Part shown: positions 17,065 to 26,176 of the stretch, one piece after another | Layout: each line of letters begins with the position of its first letter | Numbering within the stretch: the stretch's first letter is position 1 | The notes under the pieces: generated by a model | The model's input: only the letters and a program-made list of their open reading frames with translations | Told to the model about the DNA's origin: nothing | The model's database searches: none | Position numbers and translations under genes: made by a program | Assembly: GCA_031401675.1 (NCBI GenBank) | Contig: JANNRR010000045.1 | Coordinates: forward strand, 1 to 64,000 | Length of the DNA stretch: 64,000 nt | Direction of reading: 5' to 3' | Source of the DNA: JANNRR01 sp031401675 | GTDB taxonomy: Bacteria > Pseudomonadota > Alphaproteobacteria > Rhodobacterales > Rhodobacteraceae

Positions 17065-18138
17065 ATGAGCGACAGTTCCACCGGCTCGCAGTTGGCCGAA
17101 GCCGGATTGAAGGGAGCCAGCGAAGCGGCTGCGCATTTCGAAGAACACGATGCCGGCACCTTACGGAAACTGCAGGCCTTTCTCCACAACAACCCGACAT
17201 CCATTCCGGTCTTTGTGATGGTTGCTTCAATACTAGCCTTTGCCCTGATCTCCGACAATTTCTTTGCGCCGCTGAACCTGTCGCTGATCCTGCAGCAGGT
17301 GACGGTGATCGGCGTGGTTGCCATCGCGCAGACTCTGGTGATCCTGACGGCGGGGATCGACCTTTCGGTGGGCGCGATGATGGTGCTGTCGTCGATTGTG
17401 ATGGGGCGGGCCGCTGTGGTCTGGGGCATTCCGATGGAGCTTGCCTGGCTGATGGGCATTGCCACCGGCACCGCCTGCGGCACCCTGAACGGGCTGTTGG
17501 TCACCAAGCTGCGGTTGCCGCCGTTTATCGTGACCCTCGGCACCTGGTACGTGTTTCAGGCGATGATCACGCTGATCTCGAAATCCGAGACCATCCGTCA
17601 GCCGGATATCGAAGCCGCAGGCTCGCTGTTGCAGATCCTCGGCACCAAGATCAAGCTCGGTGCCGGCTGGATCATCGTGCCGGGGTCGATCCTGATGATC
17701 GTCATGGCGGCGTTCGTATTCTACATCCTGACCCGCACCGCCTTTGGCCGCCACATCTATGCGGTGGGTGATGACCCGAACGCGGCGCGGCTGGCCGGGA
17801 TCAATGTCGAAGGCACGCTGATCAAGGTCTATGCTCTGGCAGGGCTGATCTGCGGGATCGCGGGGTGGGTGCTGATCGGGCGCATCGGGGCGGCCTCGCC
17901 GCTGGGCAGCCAGGAGGCCAACCTGGAGGCCATCACCGCCGTGGTGATCGGCGGCACCTCGCTGTTTGGCGGGCGCGGCTCGATCATCGGCACACTGTTC
18001 GGAGCGCTGATCGTCGGGGTGTTCAACTCCGGCCTCGCCCTGGCCGGGCTCGATCCGCTGTGGCGACTGTTCACTGTCGGCGTGCTCATCATCGTGGCGG
18101 TCGCCATCGACCAGTGGATCCGGAGAATTTCATCATGA
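17065..18138 (+). CDS. Sugar ABC transporter permease (FrcC-like)
   Basis: 357 residues, a BPD_transp_2-family permease with 8-10 membrane helices and the family signature ILTAGIDLSVGAMMVLSS near residues 100-117, RLPPFIVTLGT, and AVGDDPNAARLAGI in the cytoplasmic coupling loop. I chose the ATG at 17065 because AAGGGG lies six bases before it; an ATG at 17059 is in frame but directly abuts the same element. Its stop overlaps the ATPase start (ATGA). Confidence 0.87.
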   Translation: MSDSSTGSQLAEAGLKGASEAAAHFEEHDAGTLRKLQAFLHNNPTSIPVFVMVASILAFALISDNFFAPLNLSLILQQVTVIGVVAIAQTLVILTAGIDLSVGAMMVLSSIVMGRAAVVWGIPMELAWLMGIATGTACGTLNGLLVTKLRLPPFIVTLGTWYVFQAMITLISKSETIRQPDIEAAGSLLQILGTKIKLGAGWIIVPGSILMIVMAAFVFYILTRTAFGRHIYAVGDDPNAARLAGINVEGTLIKVYALAGLICGIAGWVLIGRIGAASPLGSQEANLEAITAVVIGGTSLFGGRGSIIGTLFGALIVGVFNSGLALAGLDPLWRLFTVGVLIIVAVAIDQWIRRISS

Positions 18139-18911
18139 TGCAGCCGATCTTCAAGGCGCGCGGCCTGACCAAACGCTTTGGCCGGGTGGTGGCGCTGGAC
18201 GGTGCCGATTTCGACCTGATGCCCGGCGAGATCCTGGGCGTGATCGGCGACAACGGGGCCGGCAAGTCGACCCTGATCAAGGCAATGAACGGAGCGGTGC
18301 TTCCGGATGCCGGCGAGATCTGGCTTGACGGGGTGCCGGTGCATTTCCGCTCGCCGATCGAAGCACGCAATGCCGGGATCGAAACTGTGTATCAAGACCT
18401 TGCTCTGTCGCCGGCGCTGTCGATCGCCGACAACATGTTTCTGGGGCGCGAGCGGCGCAAACCCGGCTTTCTCGGCACGGTGCTGCGCCAACTGGACCGG
18501 ACCGGCATGAAACGCGATGCGCGCGAGAAGCTGTCGGAACTGGGGCTGCTGACCATCCAGAACATCGGTCAGGCGGTCGAGACCCTGTCGGGCGGCCAGC
18601 GCCAGGGTGTCGCGGTCGCCCGCGCCGCCGCGTTCGGATCAAAGGTGGTCATCATGGACGAGCCGACGGCGGCGCTCGGCGTAAAGGAAAGCCGCCGGGT
18701 GCTGGAACTGATGCTCGACGTCAAGGCACGCGGCATGCCGATCATCCTGATCAGCCACAACATGCCGCATGTGTTCGAAGTGGCCGACCGCATCCACATC
18801 CACCGGTTGGGCAAGCGGCTGTGCGTGATCAACCCCAAGGAACATTCGATGTCGGATGCCGTCGCCTACATGACCGGCGCCAAGGTTCCGGACGAGGCGA
18901 TGGCCGCCTGA
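18135..18911 (+). CDS. Sugar ABC transporter ATPase, single-domain (FrcA-like)
   Basis: 258 residues with one nucleotide-binding domain: Walker A GDNGAGKST, signature LSGGQRQ, Walker B VVIMDEPTAAL, switch His in LISHNM. Many monosaccharide importers have a double-length ATPase; a single domain is typical of the FrcA type, which works as a homodimer. It couples to the upstream permease by a four-base overlap. A short GC stem (18971-18988) follows. Confidence 0.87.
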   Translation: MMQPIFKARGLTKRFGRVVALDGADFDLMPGEILGVIGDNGAGKSTLIKAMNGAVLPDAGEIWLDGVPVHFRSPIEARNAGIETVYQDLALSPALSIADNMFLGRERRKPGFLGTVLRQLDRTGMKRDAREKLSELGLLTIQNIGQAVETLSGGQRQGVAVARAAAFGSKVVIMDEPTAALGVKESRRVLELMLDVKARGMPIILISHNMPHVFEVADRIHIHRLGKRLCVINPKEHSMSDAVAYMTGAKVPDEAMAA

Positions 18912-19000
18912 CCGGGTCACGCTCTGCCCTGTCGCGGCACCCATTCACCTGCAGCTGGCGTCAAGACGCACCCCGGAGCGCGCCGGGGCCGGCGATGAAC

Positions 19001-19016
19001 TGATTGACGTACCTCA
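19001..19016. promoter_or_regulatory. Probable LacI-family operator before lacI
   Basis: TGATTGACGTACCTCA lies 34 bases before the GTG of the LacI gene. Its reverse complement matches 22577-22592, before the second importer, at 15 of 16 positions. The core is an imperfect dyad around a central CG, as LacI-family operators are, so autoregulation is likely. Confidence 0.6.
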
Positions 19017-19050
19017 GCCCGCCCCGCTAGGCTGACCGCGGGAGGAGCCC

Positions 19051-20073
19051 GTGTCGCGTCCGACTGTTCACGATATCGCCAAGGTGGCAGGCGTCAGTCT
19101 GGCTACGGTTGACCGTGTGCTGAACGCGCGCCCGGGCGTGCGCGAACAGACGATTTCCCGCGTGCACAAGGCGATCGATTCGCTGGGCTATGTCCGCGAT
19201 CTGGCGGCGGCAAATCTGGCGCGTGGCCGGACCTATGCGTTGGCCTTTGTGCTGCCCGAAGGTCCGAACGCCTTTCTGCAGGCCCTGCGCAACGAGATCA
19301 CCGAGGCGGCGGGCCGTGCCCTGATCGACCGGGCCTCCATCCGGTTGCTGACGGTTCCGGCCTTTGACCCCTACGCCTACACCCGCGCCCTCGGCGCGCT
19401 GGAGGATGTGGACGGAGTGGCGATCATGGCCCCGGAAACGCCGCAGGTCCGCGATGCGATAAACCGGCTGAAGCAACGCGGCGTTGGGGTGGTGGCGCTG
19501 GTTTCGGATCTGCCCAATTCCGAACGTGACCACTTCGTCGGCATCAACAGCATCGCCGCCGGGCGCACGGCCGGGGTGCTGATGGGGCGGTTCATCGGGC
19601 AGCAGTCCGGCAAGGTTGCGGTGGTCGCCGGATCGATGCTGGCGCGCGACCATGTCGAGCGGCGGCTGGGCTTTGATGCAGTGCTGTCGCGCGATTTTCC
19701 GGCGCTGTCGGTACTGCCGTCGCTGGAGGGGCGCGATGACAGCGAAACCGTTGCCCGCCTGCTGCCGTCGCTGTTGGCCGCCAATTCCGACATCCGTGGT
19801 CTTTATTCGATCGGTGGCGGCACCCGCGGGCTGATTTCGGTGCTGAACGACATGGGTCTGGCCGGCCGCATCCGGGTGGTGGCACACGAATTGACCCCGC
19901 ATTCCCGTGCGGCGCTGGAGGATGGCACCTTTGATGCCGTGATCAGCCAGGATGTCGGGCATGTCATCCGGTCGGCAATCCGGGTGCTGCGCGCCAAAAG
20001 CGATGGCACCGGCATCATCGCCGCGCAGGAAAGGATAAGGATCGATATTTTCCTTCGCGAGAACCTGCTGTAG
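19051..20073 (+). CDS. LacI-family transcriptional regulator
   Basis: 340 residues starting at a GTG preceded by GGAGGA. The N-terminal HTH (TVHDIAKVAGVSLATVDRVLNARPGVREQTISRV) is a standard LacI helix-turn-helix with hinge, followed by a periplasmic-binding-protein-like effector domain (YALAFVLPEGPNAFLQALRN..., FVGINSIAAGRTAGVLMGRFIG, YSIGGGTRGLISVL). It begins the operon that holds the isomerase and dehydrogenase and probably controls both flanking importers. The effector is likely a sugar or sugar phosphate; its identity is unknown. Confidence 0.88.
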   Translation: MSRPTVHDIAKVAGVSLATVDRVLNARPGVREQTISRVHKAIDSLGYVRDLAAANLARGRTYALAFVLPEGPNAFLQALRNEITEAAGRALIDRASIRLLTVPAFDPYAYTRALGALEDVDGVAIMAPETPQVRDAINRLKQRGVGVVALVSDLPNSERDHFVGINSIAAGRTAGVLMGRFIGQQSGKVAVVAGSMLARDHVERRLGFDAVLSRDFPALSVLPSLEGRDDSETVARLLPSLLAANSDIRGLYSIGGGTRGLISVLNDMGLAGRIRVVAHELTPHSRAALEDGTFDAVISQDVGHVIRSAIRVLRAKSDGTGIIAAQERIRIDIFLRENLL

Positions 20074-20121
20074 CACATTGCAAGGCGCGCCCCGCAAAGG
20101 AGCCGCAACGAGGAGGAAGCG

Positions 20122-21177
20122 ATGAAGACGATCAAGGGTCCGGCGCTGTTTCTGGCGCAGTTCGCGGGTGACACCGCGCCGTTCAACAGCTGGCAGAGCA
20201 TCACCAAATGGGCCGCCGATTGCGGCTATGTCGGGGTGCAGGTCCCCAGTTGGGACGGGCGGCTGTTCGATCTGGCCAAGGCGGCGGCCTCAAAGGACTA
20301 TTGCGATACCTTCAAGGGCGTTGCCGCCGAAAACGGCATTGCGGTCACAGAACTGTCCACCCACCTGCAGGGGCAACTGGTCGCGGTGCACCCGGCCTAT
20401 GATGCCGCCTTTGACGGCTTTTGCGCGCCGCAAGTGCGCGGCAACCCGAAAGCGCGGGCGGAATGGGCGTCAGATCAGGTCAAGCTGGCGCTGACCGCCA
20501 GCCGCAACCTGGGCCTGACGGCGCAGGCGACCTTTTCCGGAGCGCTGGCCTGGCCCTTCATCTATCCGTGGCCGCAGCGCCCGGCCGGGCTGGTGGAAAC
20601 CGCGTTCGACGAACTGGCACGCCGCTGGCTGCCGATCCTGAACCATGCCGAGGACATGGGGGTGGACCTGTGCTACGAGATTCACCCGGGCGAGGATCTG
20701 CACGACGGCATCAGCTACGAGATGTTTCTGGAACGGGTGGGCAACCATGCCCGCGCCAACATGCTGTATGACCCGTCGCACTACGTGCTGCAGCATCTGA
20801 ACTATCTGGAAAACATCGACATCTACCACGAGCGCATCCGGATGTTCCATGTCAAGGATGCAGAGCTCAATCCCACGGGTCGGCAGGGGGTCTATGGCGG
20901 TTTCCAATCCTGGGTCAACCGGGCCGGGCGGTTCCGGTCGCTGGGCGACGGTCAGGTGGATTTCGGCGGCATCTTCTCGAAACTCACCCAGTACGATTTC
21001 AGCGGCTGGGCCGTGGTCGAATGGGAGTGCTGCCTGAAACACCCCGAGGATGGCGCCCGCGAAGGTGCCGATTTCGTGGCGGCGCACATCATCCGGGTGA
21101 CCGAACGGGCGTTCGACGATTTCGCGGGGGCCGGCACCGATCAGGCGGCCAACCGCAAGATGCTGGGAATCGGATAG
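20122..21177 (+). CDS. Sugar phosphate isomerase/epimerase, xylose-isomerase-like TIM barrel
   Basis: 351 residues of the AP-endonuclease-2/xylose isomerase-like TIM barrel family. Metal ligands are suggested by CYEIHPGEDLHDG (Glu, His), NMLYDPSHYVLQ (Asp, His), RMFHVKDAEL (His, Asp) and VVEWECC (Glu). The start has GGAGGAAG before it. Such enzymes isomerise or epimerise sugars, sugar acids or sugar phosphates. The substrate here is unknown, but linkage to a dehydrogenase and a dihydroxyacetone-type kinase suggests one step of a polyol or short-chain sugar pathway. Confidence 0.8.
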   Translation: MKTIKGPALFLAQFAGDTAPFNSWQSITKWAADCGYVGVQVPSWDGRLFDLAKAAASKDYCDTFKGVAAENGIAVTELSTHLQGQLVAVHPAYDAAFDGFCAPQVRGNPKARAEWASDQVKLALTASRNLGLTAQATFSGALAWPFIYPWPQRPAGLVETAFDELARRWLPILNHAEDMGVDLCYEIHPGEDLHDGISYEMFLERVGNHARANMLYDPSHYVLQHLNYLENIDIYHERIRMFHVKDAELNPTGRQGVYGGFQSWVNRAGRFRSLGDGQVDFGGIFSKLTQYDFSGWAVVEWECCLKHPEDGAREGADFVAAHIIRVTERAFDDFAGAGTDQAANRKMLGIG

Positions 21178-21191
21178 GCTTCATTCCGGCT

Positions 21192-21250
21192 CAAATATCC
21201 CCGCCGGAGGCTCCTGCGGCAATGCCGGGTGCCTCCGGCGGGGATATTTG
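21192..21250. repeat. 20-bp perfect inverted repeat (recurrent GGGGATATTT element)
   Basis: CAAATATCCCCGCCGGAGGC at 21192-21211 is exactly inverted at 21231-21250 with a 19-base loop, just after the isomerase stop. The left arm continues into GAGCCGGAATGAAG on the reverse strand (to 21179), closely matching 34124-34147. It may act as a terminator or a mobile REP-like element. Confidence 0.85.
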
Positions 21251-21306
21251 CAGAACAAAGAAGCGACAATGGTTTTTGGGCCGGACCGGCCAAGGGGGAG
21301 GATGCA

Positions 21307-22482
21307 ATGGCGATCGAGGGAACTTCCGAGAAGCGGCAGGGGCGGATCCGGCTGGGGATGGTGGGCGGCGGCCAAGGGGCGTTCATCGGCGGGGTGCACC
21401 GCATTGCCGCCCGCATCGACGATCAGTTCGAACTGGTGGCGGGGGCGTTTTCCAGCACGCCAGAGAAATCGAAAGCCTCGGGTGCCGATCTGGGCCTTAA
21501 TCCGGCACGGGTTTACGGCAGCTTCGCCGACATGGCCAGAGGTGAGGCCCGGCGCAAGGACGGGATCGAGGCGGTGGCGATAGTTACGCCCAACCACATG
21601 CACTTTGCCCCGGCCCGCGAGTTCCTGAAGCGCGGCATCCATGTGATCTGCGACAAGCCGCTGACCTCGACCCTGCCGGAAGCGCGGCGGCTGGTGGCCG
21701 AGGCGGAAAAGTCCGGGGCGTTGTTCATCCTGACCCACAACTACACCGGTTATCCGATGGTGCGGCAGGCGCGGGAAATGGTGGCCTCGGGCATCCTGGG
21801 CGACCTGCGGCTGGTGCAGGCGGAATATGTGCAGGACTGGCTGACCGAACCTCTGGAAGCCACGGGGCAGAAGCAGGCCGACTGGCGCACCGACCCGGCC
21901 CGGTCCGGTGCCGGTGGCTGCATCGGCGATATCGGCACGCATGCGTTCAACCTGGCGGGTTTCGTGTCCGGGCTGACGCTGGACAGTCTGGCCGCCGACC
22001 TGCACAGCTTTGTTCCCGGCCGGCGGCTGGATGACAATGCCCATATCATGTTGCGCTGGCAGGGTGGGGCCAAGGGCATGATCTGGGCCAGCCAGGTGGC
22101 GCCGGGCAACGAAAACGGTGTCCGCCTGCGGGTCTATGGCACCAAGGGCGGGCTGGACTGGCGGCAGGAAGACCCGAACTATCTGTGGTACACGCCCTAT
22201 GGCGAGCCGAAGCAGCTGATCACCCGGGGCGGCTCCGGGTCCGGGGCTGCCGCGGCCCGGGTCACGCGGGTGCCGGCGGGCCATCCCGAGGGCTATCTGG
22301 AAGGCTTCGCCACCATCTATGCCGAAGCGGCGCGGGCGATTCAGGCCCGCCGCGCCGGTGGCGACTCCGGCCCCGAGGTGGTCTATCCCACAGCGCGGGA
22401 CGGACTGACCGGCGTGGCCTTTGTCGATGCCTGCGTGCGGTCATCCAAGCGCAATGGTGCCTGGGTGAATCTGGCGGTGTAA
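21307..22482 (+). CDS. Gfo/Idh/MocA-family oxidoreductase
   Basis: 391 residues. The Rossmann glycines are GMVGGGQGAFIGGVHR near residue 18; the cofactor/catalytic Lys is in CDKPLTS (usually EKP in the family), and the catalytic-region His in IGDIGTHAFNLAGF. Such enzymes oxidise sugars, inositols or sugar acids with NAD(P). Start ATG is preceded by GGGGAGG. It lies 129 bases after the isomerase across the inverted repeat and probably belongs to the same unit. Substrate unknown. Confidence 0.83.
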   Translation: MAIEGTSEKRQGRIRLGMVGGGQGAFIGGVHRIAARIDDQFELVAGAFSSTPEKSKASGADLGLNPARVYGSFADMARGEARRKDGIEAVAIVTPNHMHFAPAREFLKRGIHVICDKPLTSTLPEARRLVAEAEKSGALFILTHNYTGYPMVRQAREMVASGILGDLRLVQAEYVQDWLTEPLEATGQKQADWRTDPARSGAGGCIGDIGTHAFNLAGFVSGLTLDSLAADLHSFVPGRRLDDNAHIMLRWQGGAKGMIWASQVAPGNENGVRLRVYGTKGGLDWRQEDPNYLWYTPYGEPKQLITRGGSGSGAAAARVTRVPAGHPEGYLEGFATIYAEAARAIQARRAGGDSGPEVVYPTARDGLTGVAFVDACVRSSKRNGAWVNLAV

Positions 22483-22576
22483 CAGAATTTCTTCCTGAAA
22501 AATCCCTAATTACTACAGTAGAGTAAGGTGAATACCGACAGGATGAATGACCTGTATTTGTCAAGATGGCTTGCGT

Positions 22577-22592
22577 TGAGGTACGTAAATCA
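22577..22592. promoter_or_regulatory. Probable LacI-family operator before the second ABC importer
   Basis: TGAGGTACGTAAATCA is an imperfect dyad (TGAnnTACGTAnnTCA read in either direction) and matches the reverse complement of the site before lacI at 15 of 16 positions. It sits 76 bases before the binding-protein start in a 185-base AT-richer promoter region. Confidence 0.6.
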
Positions 22593-22667
22593 TTTAGAAA
22601 CCCCTAAGAGGCAGCGCGCGGGGATTCGCCTTGATCCTGCGGCTGCTTCCCATAGGGAGGAGATCGC

Positions 22668-23987
22668 ATGAAGATGAAGTATCTGGCAGCCGCCTCGGCG
22701 CTGTCGATGATGGGGGCATTGGCGCCCGCCTATGCCGAAGACCTGACGCTGTGCTGGGCCGCGTGGGACCCGGCGAATGCCCTGATCGAGCTGAGCAAGG
22801 AATACGAGGCTGCGTCCGGCAACAAGATGTCTTACGAGTTCGTGCCATGGACGAACTTTGCCGACCGCATGCTGAACGAGCTGAACTCCGGCGGCAAGCT
22901 GTGCGATCTGATGATCGGCGACAGCCAGTGGATTGGCGGCGCGGCCGAAAACGGCCAGTACATCAAGCTGAACGACTTCTTTGATGCGAACGGCATCTCG
23001 ATGGATGCCTTCATCCCGGCCACGGTGACCGGCTATTCCGAATGGCCGAAGAACACGCCCAACTACTGGTCGCTGCCGGCCTTTGGTGACGTGGTAGGCT
23101 GGACTTATCGCAAGGACTGGTTCGCCCGTCCGGAACTGCAGGCCGAGTTCAAGGAAAAGTACGGCCGCGATCTGGGCGTTCCGGCAACCTATGCCGAATT
23201 GAAAGAAATCGCCGAGTTTTTCCAGAACCGCGATATCGACGGCAAGACGGTTTACGGGGCCTCGATCTATACCGAGCGCGGGTCAGAAGGCATCACCATG
23301 GGCGCGATGAACGTGCTTTACGGCTTTGGCTTCAAGTACGACAACCCGGAAATGCCCTATGACATGGAAGGTTTCGTGAATTCCGAGGCTTCGGTTGCGG
23401 GTCTGGAATACTACAAGGCGCTGTACGACTGCTGCGTGCCGCCGGGTTCGTCGAACAGCTACATGGGTGAAGGCGTCGATGCGTTCAAATCGGGCCAGGT
23501 CGCGTTGCAGATGAACTTTGCCTTCACCTGGCCGGGCTTTCACACCGATGCCAATGTCGGCGGCGATGTGACCGGCTACTTCCCCAACCCCGCCGGTCCG
23601 AATGGCGACAGGTTCGCGCAGTTGGGCGGGCAGGGGATTTCGGTTGTGGCGGCGTCGGACAAGCAGGACGCGGCGCTGACCTACATCCAGTGGTTCGCGC
23701 AGCCCGAGGTGCAGGCGAAATGGTGGAAGCTGGGCGGCTATTCGGCGCTGCGGGCCGTGGTCGAAGACCCGGGCTTTGCCACCAGCCAGCCCTATGCGCA
23801 GACCTTTCTCGATTCGATGGCGATCGTGAAGGACTTCTGGGCCGAGCCGAGCTATGCGACGCTGCTGCAAAGTTCGCAGAAGTACTTCCATGACTATGTC
23901 GTGGCCGGCAATGGCACGGCAAAGGAGGCGCTTGACGGCCTGGTTGTCGACTGGAAGGCGACCTTCGAGGAAGAAGGCAAGTACTGA
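22668..23987 (+). CDS. Carbohydrate ABC transporter substrate-binding protein (family 1)
   Basis: 439 residues with a signal peptide (MKMKYLAAASALSMMGALAPAYA) and a maltose-binding-protein-like fold: CDLMIGDSQWIGGAAENGQYIKLNDFF, YWSLPAFGDVVGWTYRKDWF, GGQGISVVAASDKQDAAL. AGGGAGG precedes the ATG. It heads an operon of two permeases, a small membrane protein, two ATPases and a kinase. The layout resembles polyol importers such as the rhizobial glycerol GlpSTPQV system. The exact ligand is unknown. A hairpin follows the gene. Confidence 0.85.
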   Translation: MKMKYLAAASALSMMGALAPAYAEDLTLCWAAWDPANALIELSKEYEAASGNKMSYEFVPWTNFADRMLNELNSGGKLCDLMIGDSQWIGGAAENGQYIKLNDFFDANGISMDAFIPATVTGYSEWPKNTPNYWSLPAFGDVVGWTYRKDWFARPELQAEFKEKYGRDLGVPATYAELKEIAEFFQNRDIDGKTVYGASIYTERGSEGITMGAMNVLYGFGFKYDNPEMPYDMEGFVNSEASVAGLEYYKALYDCCVPPGSSNSYMGEGVDAFKSGQVALQMNFAFTWPGFHTDANVGGDVTGYFPNPAGPNGDRFAQLGGQGISVVAASDKQDAALTYIQWFAQPEVQAKWWKLGGYSALRAVVEDPGFATSQPYAQTFLDSMAIVKDFWAEPSYATLLQSSQKYFHDYVVAGNGTAKEALDGLVVDWKATFEEEGKY

Positions 23988-23998
23988 TGCTGTCGTTG

Positions 23999-24019
23999 CC
24001 CGCCGCGTCAAGCGGCGGG
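23999..24019 (+). terminator. Hairpin after the second binding-protein gene
   Basis: An 8-bp perfect stem CCCGCCGC / GCGGCGGG with loop GTCAA lies 12 bases beyond the stop. There is no T-run, so it is more likely an mRNA-stabilising or attenuating hairpin than a full terminator. Confidence 0.5.
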
Positions 24020-24103
24020 TGACCCGCAGATTGCGGCTCTTGAGGGCGAACGAAGTCTCGCGCATCATCCCGTCGTCGCTGCCCTCGCAGGAAAGCCAGA
24101 ACC

Positions 24104-25051
24104 ATGTCCGAACCAATGGCACAACGCTTGGCGGTTGCCACGCCCCCGGGATTGGCCCGCCGCATCCGGGGCATGTCGGACCGGGCAATTGCCTGGGTCT
24201 TCGTGGCACCGACGATCTTCCTGCTGCTGGCCGTGAACATCTTTCCCTTGATCTGGACGATCCGGCTGAGCCTGACGGATTTCCGCACCAATCGCCCGAA
24301 CAACGAGGTGAAGTTCGTCGGCATCGAGAATTACCGCAAGATCCTGACCGACACCGATACCTGGATTTCTCTGCAGGCGACGGCGCATTTCCTGATCTGG
24401 ACCATCATCCTGCAGGTGCTGATCGGCTTTGCCCTTGCCTATCTGATCAACAAGAAGTTCCGCGGCAATGACCTCTGGACCACGCTGATCGTGCTGCCGA
24501 TGATGCTTTCACCAGCCGTGGTGGGCAACTTCTGGACCTTCCTCTATCAGCCGCAGATTGGATTGTTCAACTATTTCATCGCGTTCTTTTCCGGCGCCGA
24601 CCCCGCCAGTTTTTCGATGATCGGCGATGTTGCCCTGGCACCCTGGGCCATCGTGATCGTTGACACCTGGATGTGGGCCCCATTCGTGATGCTGATCTGT
24701 CTGGCCGGCCTGCGCTCGATCCCTGCCAGCATCTACGAGGCGGCGGAATGTGACCGCGCCTCGAAGTGGCGGCAATTCTGGACGATCACGATCCCGATGG
24801 TACTGCCGTTCCTGATGCTGGCCGTACTGTTCCGGGGCATCGAGAATTTCAAGATGTTCGACCTGGTCGTGCAACTGACCGGCGGCGGGCCCGGATCGAC
24901 CACGCAACTGACCTCGATCGACCTGAAGCGCGAGGCGTTCGAGAAATGGCGGACCGGCTACGCCTCGGCCTATGCCGTCATCCTGTTCGTGACGGTGTTC
25001 GGTCTGGCCTCGATCTACGTCAAGGCCCTGAACAAGGTCAAAGAGCGATGA
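24104..25051 (+). CDS. Carbohydrate ABC transporter permease (MalF-type)
   Basis: 315 residues, six membrane helices. The family EAA loop appears as YEAAECDRASKWRQFWTITIPMVLP near residues 210-235. The N-terminus has an extra ~25 polar residues before the first helix (AIAWVFVAPTIFLLLAVNIFPLIW). The stop overlaps the start of the partner permease (ATGA). With that partner it forms the channel of the importer. Confidence 0.87.
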   Translation: MSEPMAQRLAVATPPGLARRIRGMSDRAIAWVFVAPTIFLLLAVNIFPLIWTIRLSLTDFRTNRPNNEVKFVGIENYRKILTDTDTWISLQATAHFLIWTIILQVLIGFALAYLINKKFRGNDLWTTLIVLPMMLSPAVVGNFWTFLYQPQIGLFNYFIAFFSGADPASFSMIGDVALAPWAIVIVDTWMWAPFVMLICLAGLRSIPASIYEAAECDRASKWRQFWTITIPMVLPFLMLAVLFRGIENFKMFDLVVQLTGGGPGSTTQLTSIDLKREAFEKWRTGYASAYAVILFVTVFGLASIYVKALNKVKER

Positions 25052-25989
25052 GCAGCGTGTCGATCACCGAACCGTCCGCCCGGCAGAAATGGATCGCCGG
25101 CATCCTGGTCATCGGCTATGCGCTGGTCACGCTGATGCCGCTGATCTGGATCATCGCGACCGGGTTCAAGACGCCGTCCGATGCCATCGCCTATCCGCCA
25201 AAGGTGCTTTTTACGCCGTCGCTGGAAGGCTATGTGAACCTGCTGACCACGCGCACCAGGATTGCGCCGGAAGACCTCGCGGCCCTTGCCGAGCCGACCA
25301 CGTTCTATGACCGGATCGTGCGGCAGTATGACATGATAATCACCGGCCCGTCGCGCTACGGCGAGCGGTTCCTGAATTCGGTGGTCATCGGCTTCGGCTC
25401 GACCTTCCTGTCGGTTTTCCTCGGCACCATCGCGGCCTATGCCTTTTCCCGCTTCAAGGTGCCGCTGAAGGATGACCTGCTGTTCTTCATCCTGTCCACC
25501 CGGATGATGCCGCCCATTGCCGTCGCCATCCCGATTTTCCTGATGTACCGGCAACTGGGACTGAACGACACGCAGTTGGGGATGATCCTGCTGTATACGG
25601 CGGTGAACCTGTCGCTGTCGGTCTGGTTGCTGAAGGGTTTCATCGACGAGATCCCGATGGAATACGAGGAAGCGGCGCTGGTCGATGGCTATTCGCGGTT
25701 TCAGGCGTTCTACAAGGTCGTGCTGCCGCAGGCCGCCACCGGCATCGCATCGACCGCGATATTCTGCCTGATCTTTGCCTGGAACGAATATGCGTTTGCC
25801 GCGCTGCTGACATCGGGCACGGCGCAGACGGCCCCGCCCTTCATCCCGACCATCATCGGCACGGGGGGCAAGGACTGGCCCGCAGTGGCGGCCGGAGCGA
25901 CGATATTCCTGGTGCCGATCATGGTCTTTACCATCCTGCTGCGCAAACACCTGCTGCGCGGGATCACCTTCGGGGCGGTGCGGAAATGA
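25048..25989 (+). CDS. Carbohydrate ABC transporter permease (MalG-type)
   Basis: 313 residues, six membrane helices, EAA loop YEEAALVDGYSRFQAFYKVVLP near residues 210-231. An unusually long periplasmic segment (residues ~55-105, YVNLLTTRTRIAPEDLAALAE...) separates helices 1 and 2. It overlaps both the upstream permease and the downstream 62-residue gene by four bases. Confidence 0.87.
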   Translation: MSSVSITEPSARQKWIAGILVIGYALVTLMPLIWIIATGFKTPSDAIAYPPKVLFTPSLEGYVNLLTTRTRIAPEDLAALAEPTTFYDRIVRQYDMIITGPSRYGERFLNSVVIGFGSTFLSVFLGTIAAYAFSRFKVPLKDDLLFFILSTRMMPPIAVAIPIFLMYRQLGLNDTQLGMILLYTAVNLSLSVWLLKGFIDEIPMEYEEAALVDGYSRFQAFYKVVLPQAATGIASTAIFCLIFAWNEYAFAALLTSGTAQTAPPFIPTIIGTGGKDWPAVAAGATIFLVPIMVFTILLRKHLLRGITFGAVRK

Positions 25990-26174
25990 GCCGGTTTTTC
26001 AGCGGATTGGTGCGTTTGCGCCGCGGGCCGTGGGAGATGCTGGCCACCATCCTGATCGGGCTGGGCGTGTTCATGCTGATGCAGCCGTTCGCGATGTGGG
26101 CGTTCAGCTACAGTTTCATCGTCACCCTTGTCGGCACGGTGATGTTCATCATCGTCAGCCATTTCCCGGAATAG
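25986..26174 (+). CDS. Small membrane protein inside an ABC importer operon
   Basis: 62 residues with two membrane segments (MLATILIGLGVFMLMQPFAMW and FIVTLVGTVMFIIVSHF). It overlaps the MalG-type permease by four bases and ends two bases before the first ATPase, so it is fully embedded in the operon. Glycerol importers of the GlpSTPQV type also carry a small membrane protein in the operon, but I do not see clear sequence likeness to that family (DUF2160). A small accessory subunit of the importer is the simplest reading. Confidence 0.6.
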   Translation: MSRFFSGLVRLRRGPWEMLATILIGLGVFMLMQPFAMWAFSYSFIVTLVGTVMFIIVSHFPE

Positions 26175-26176
26175 CC

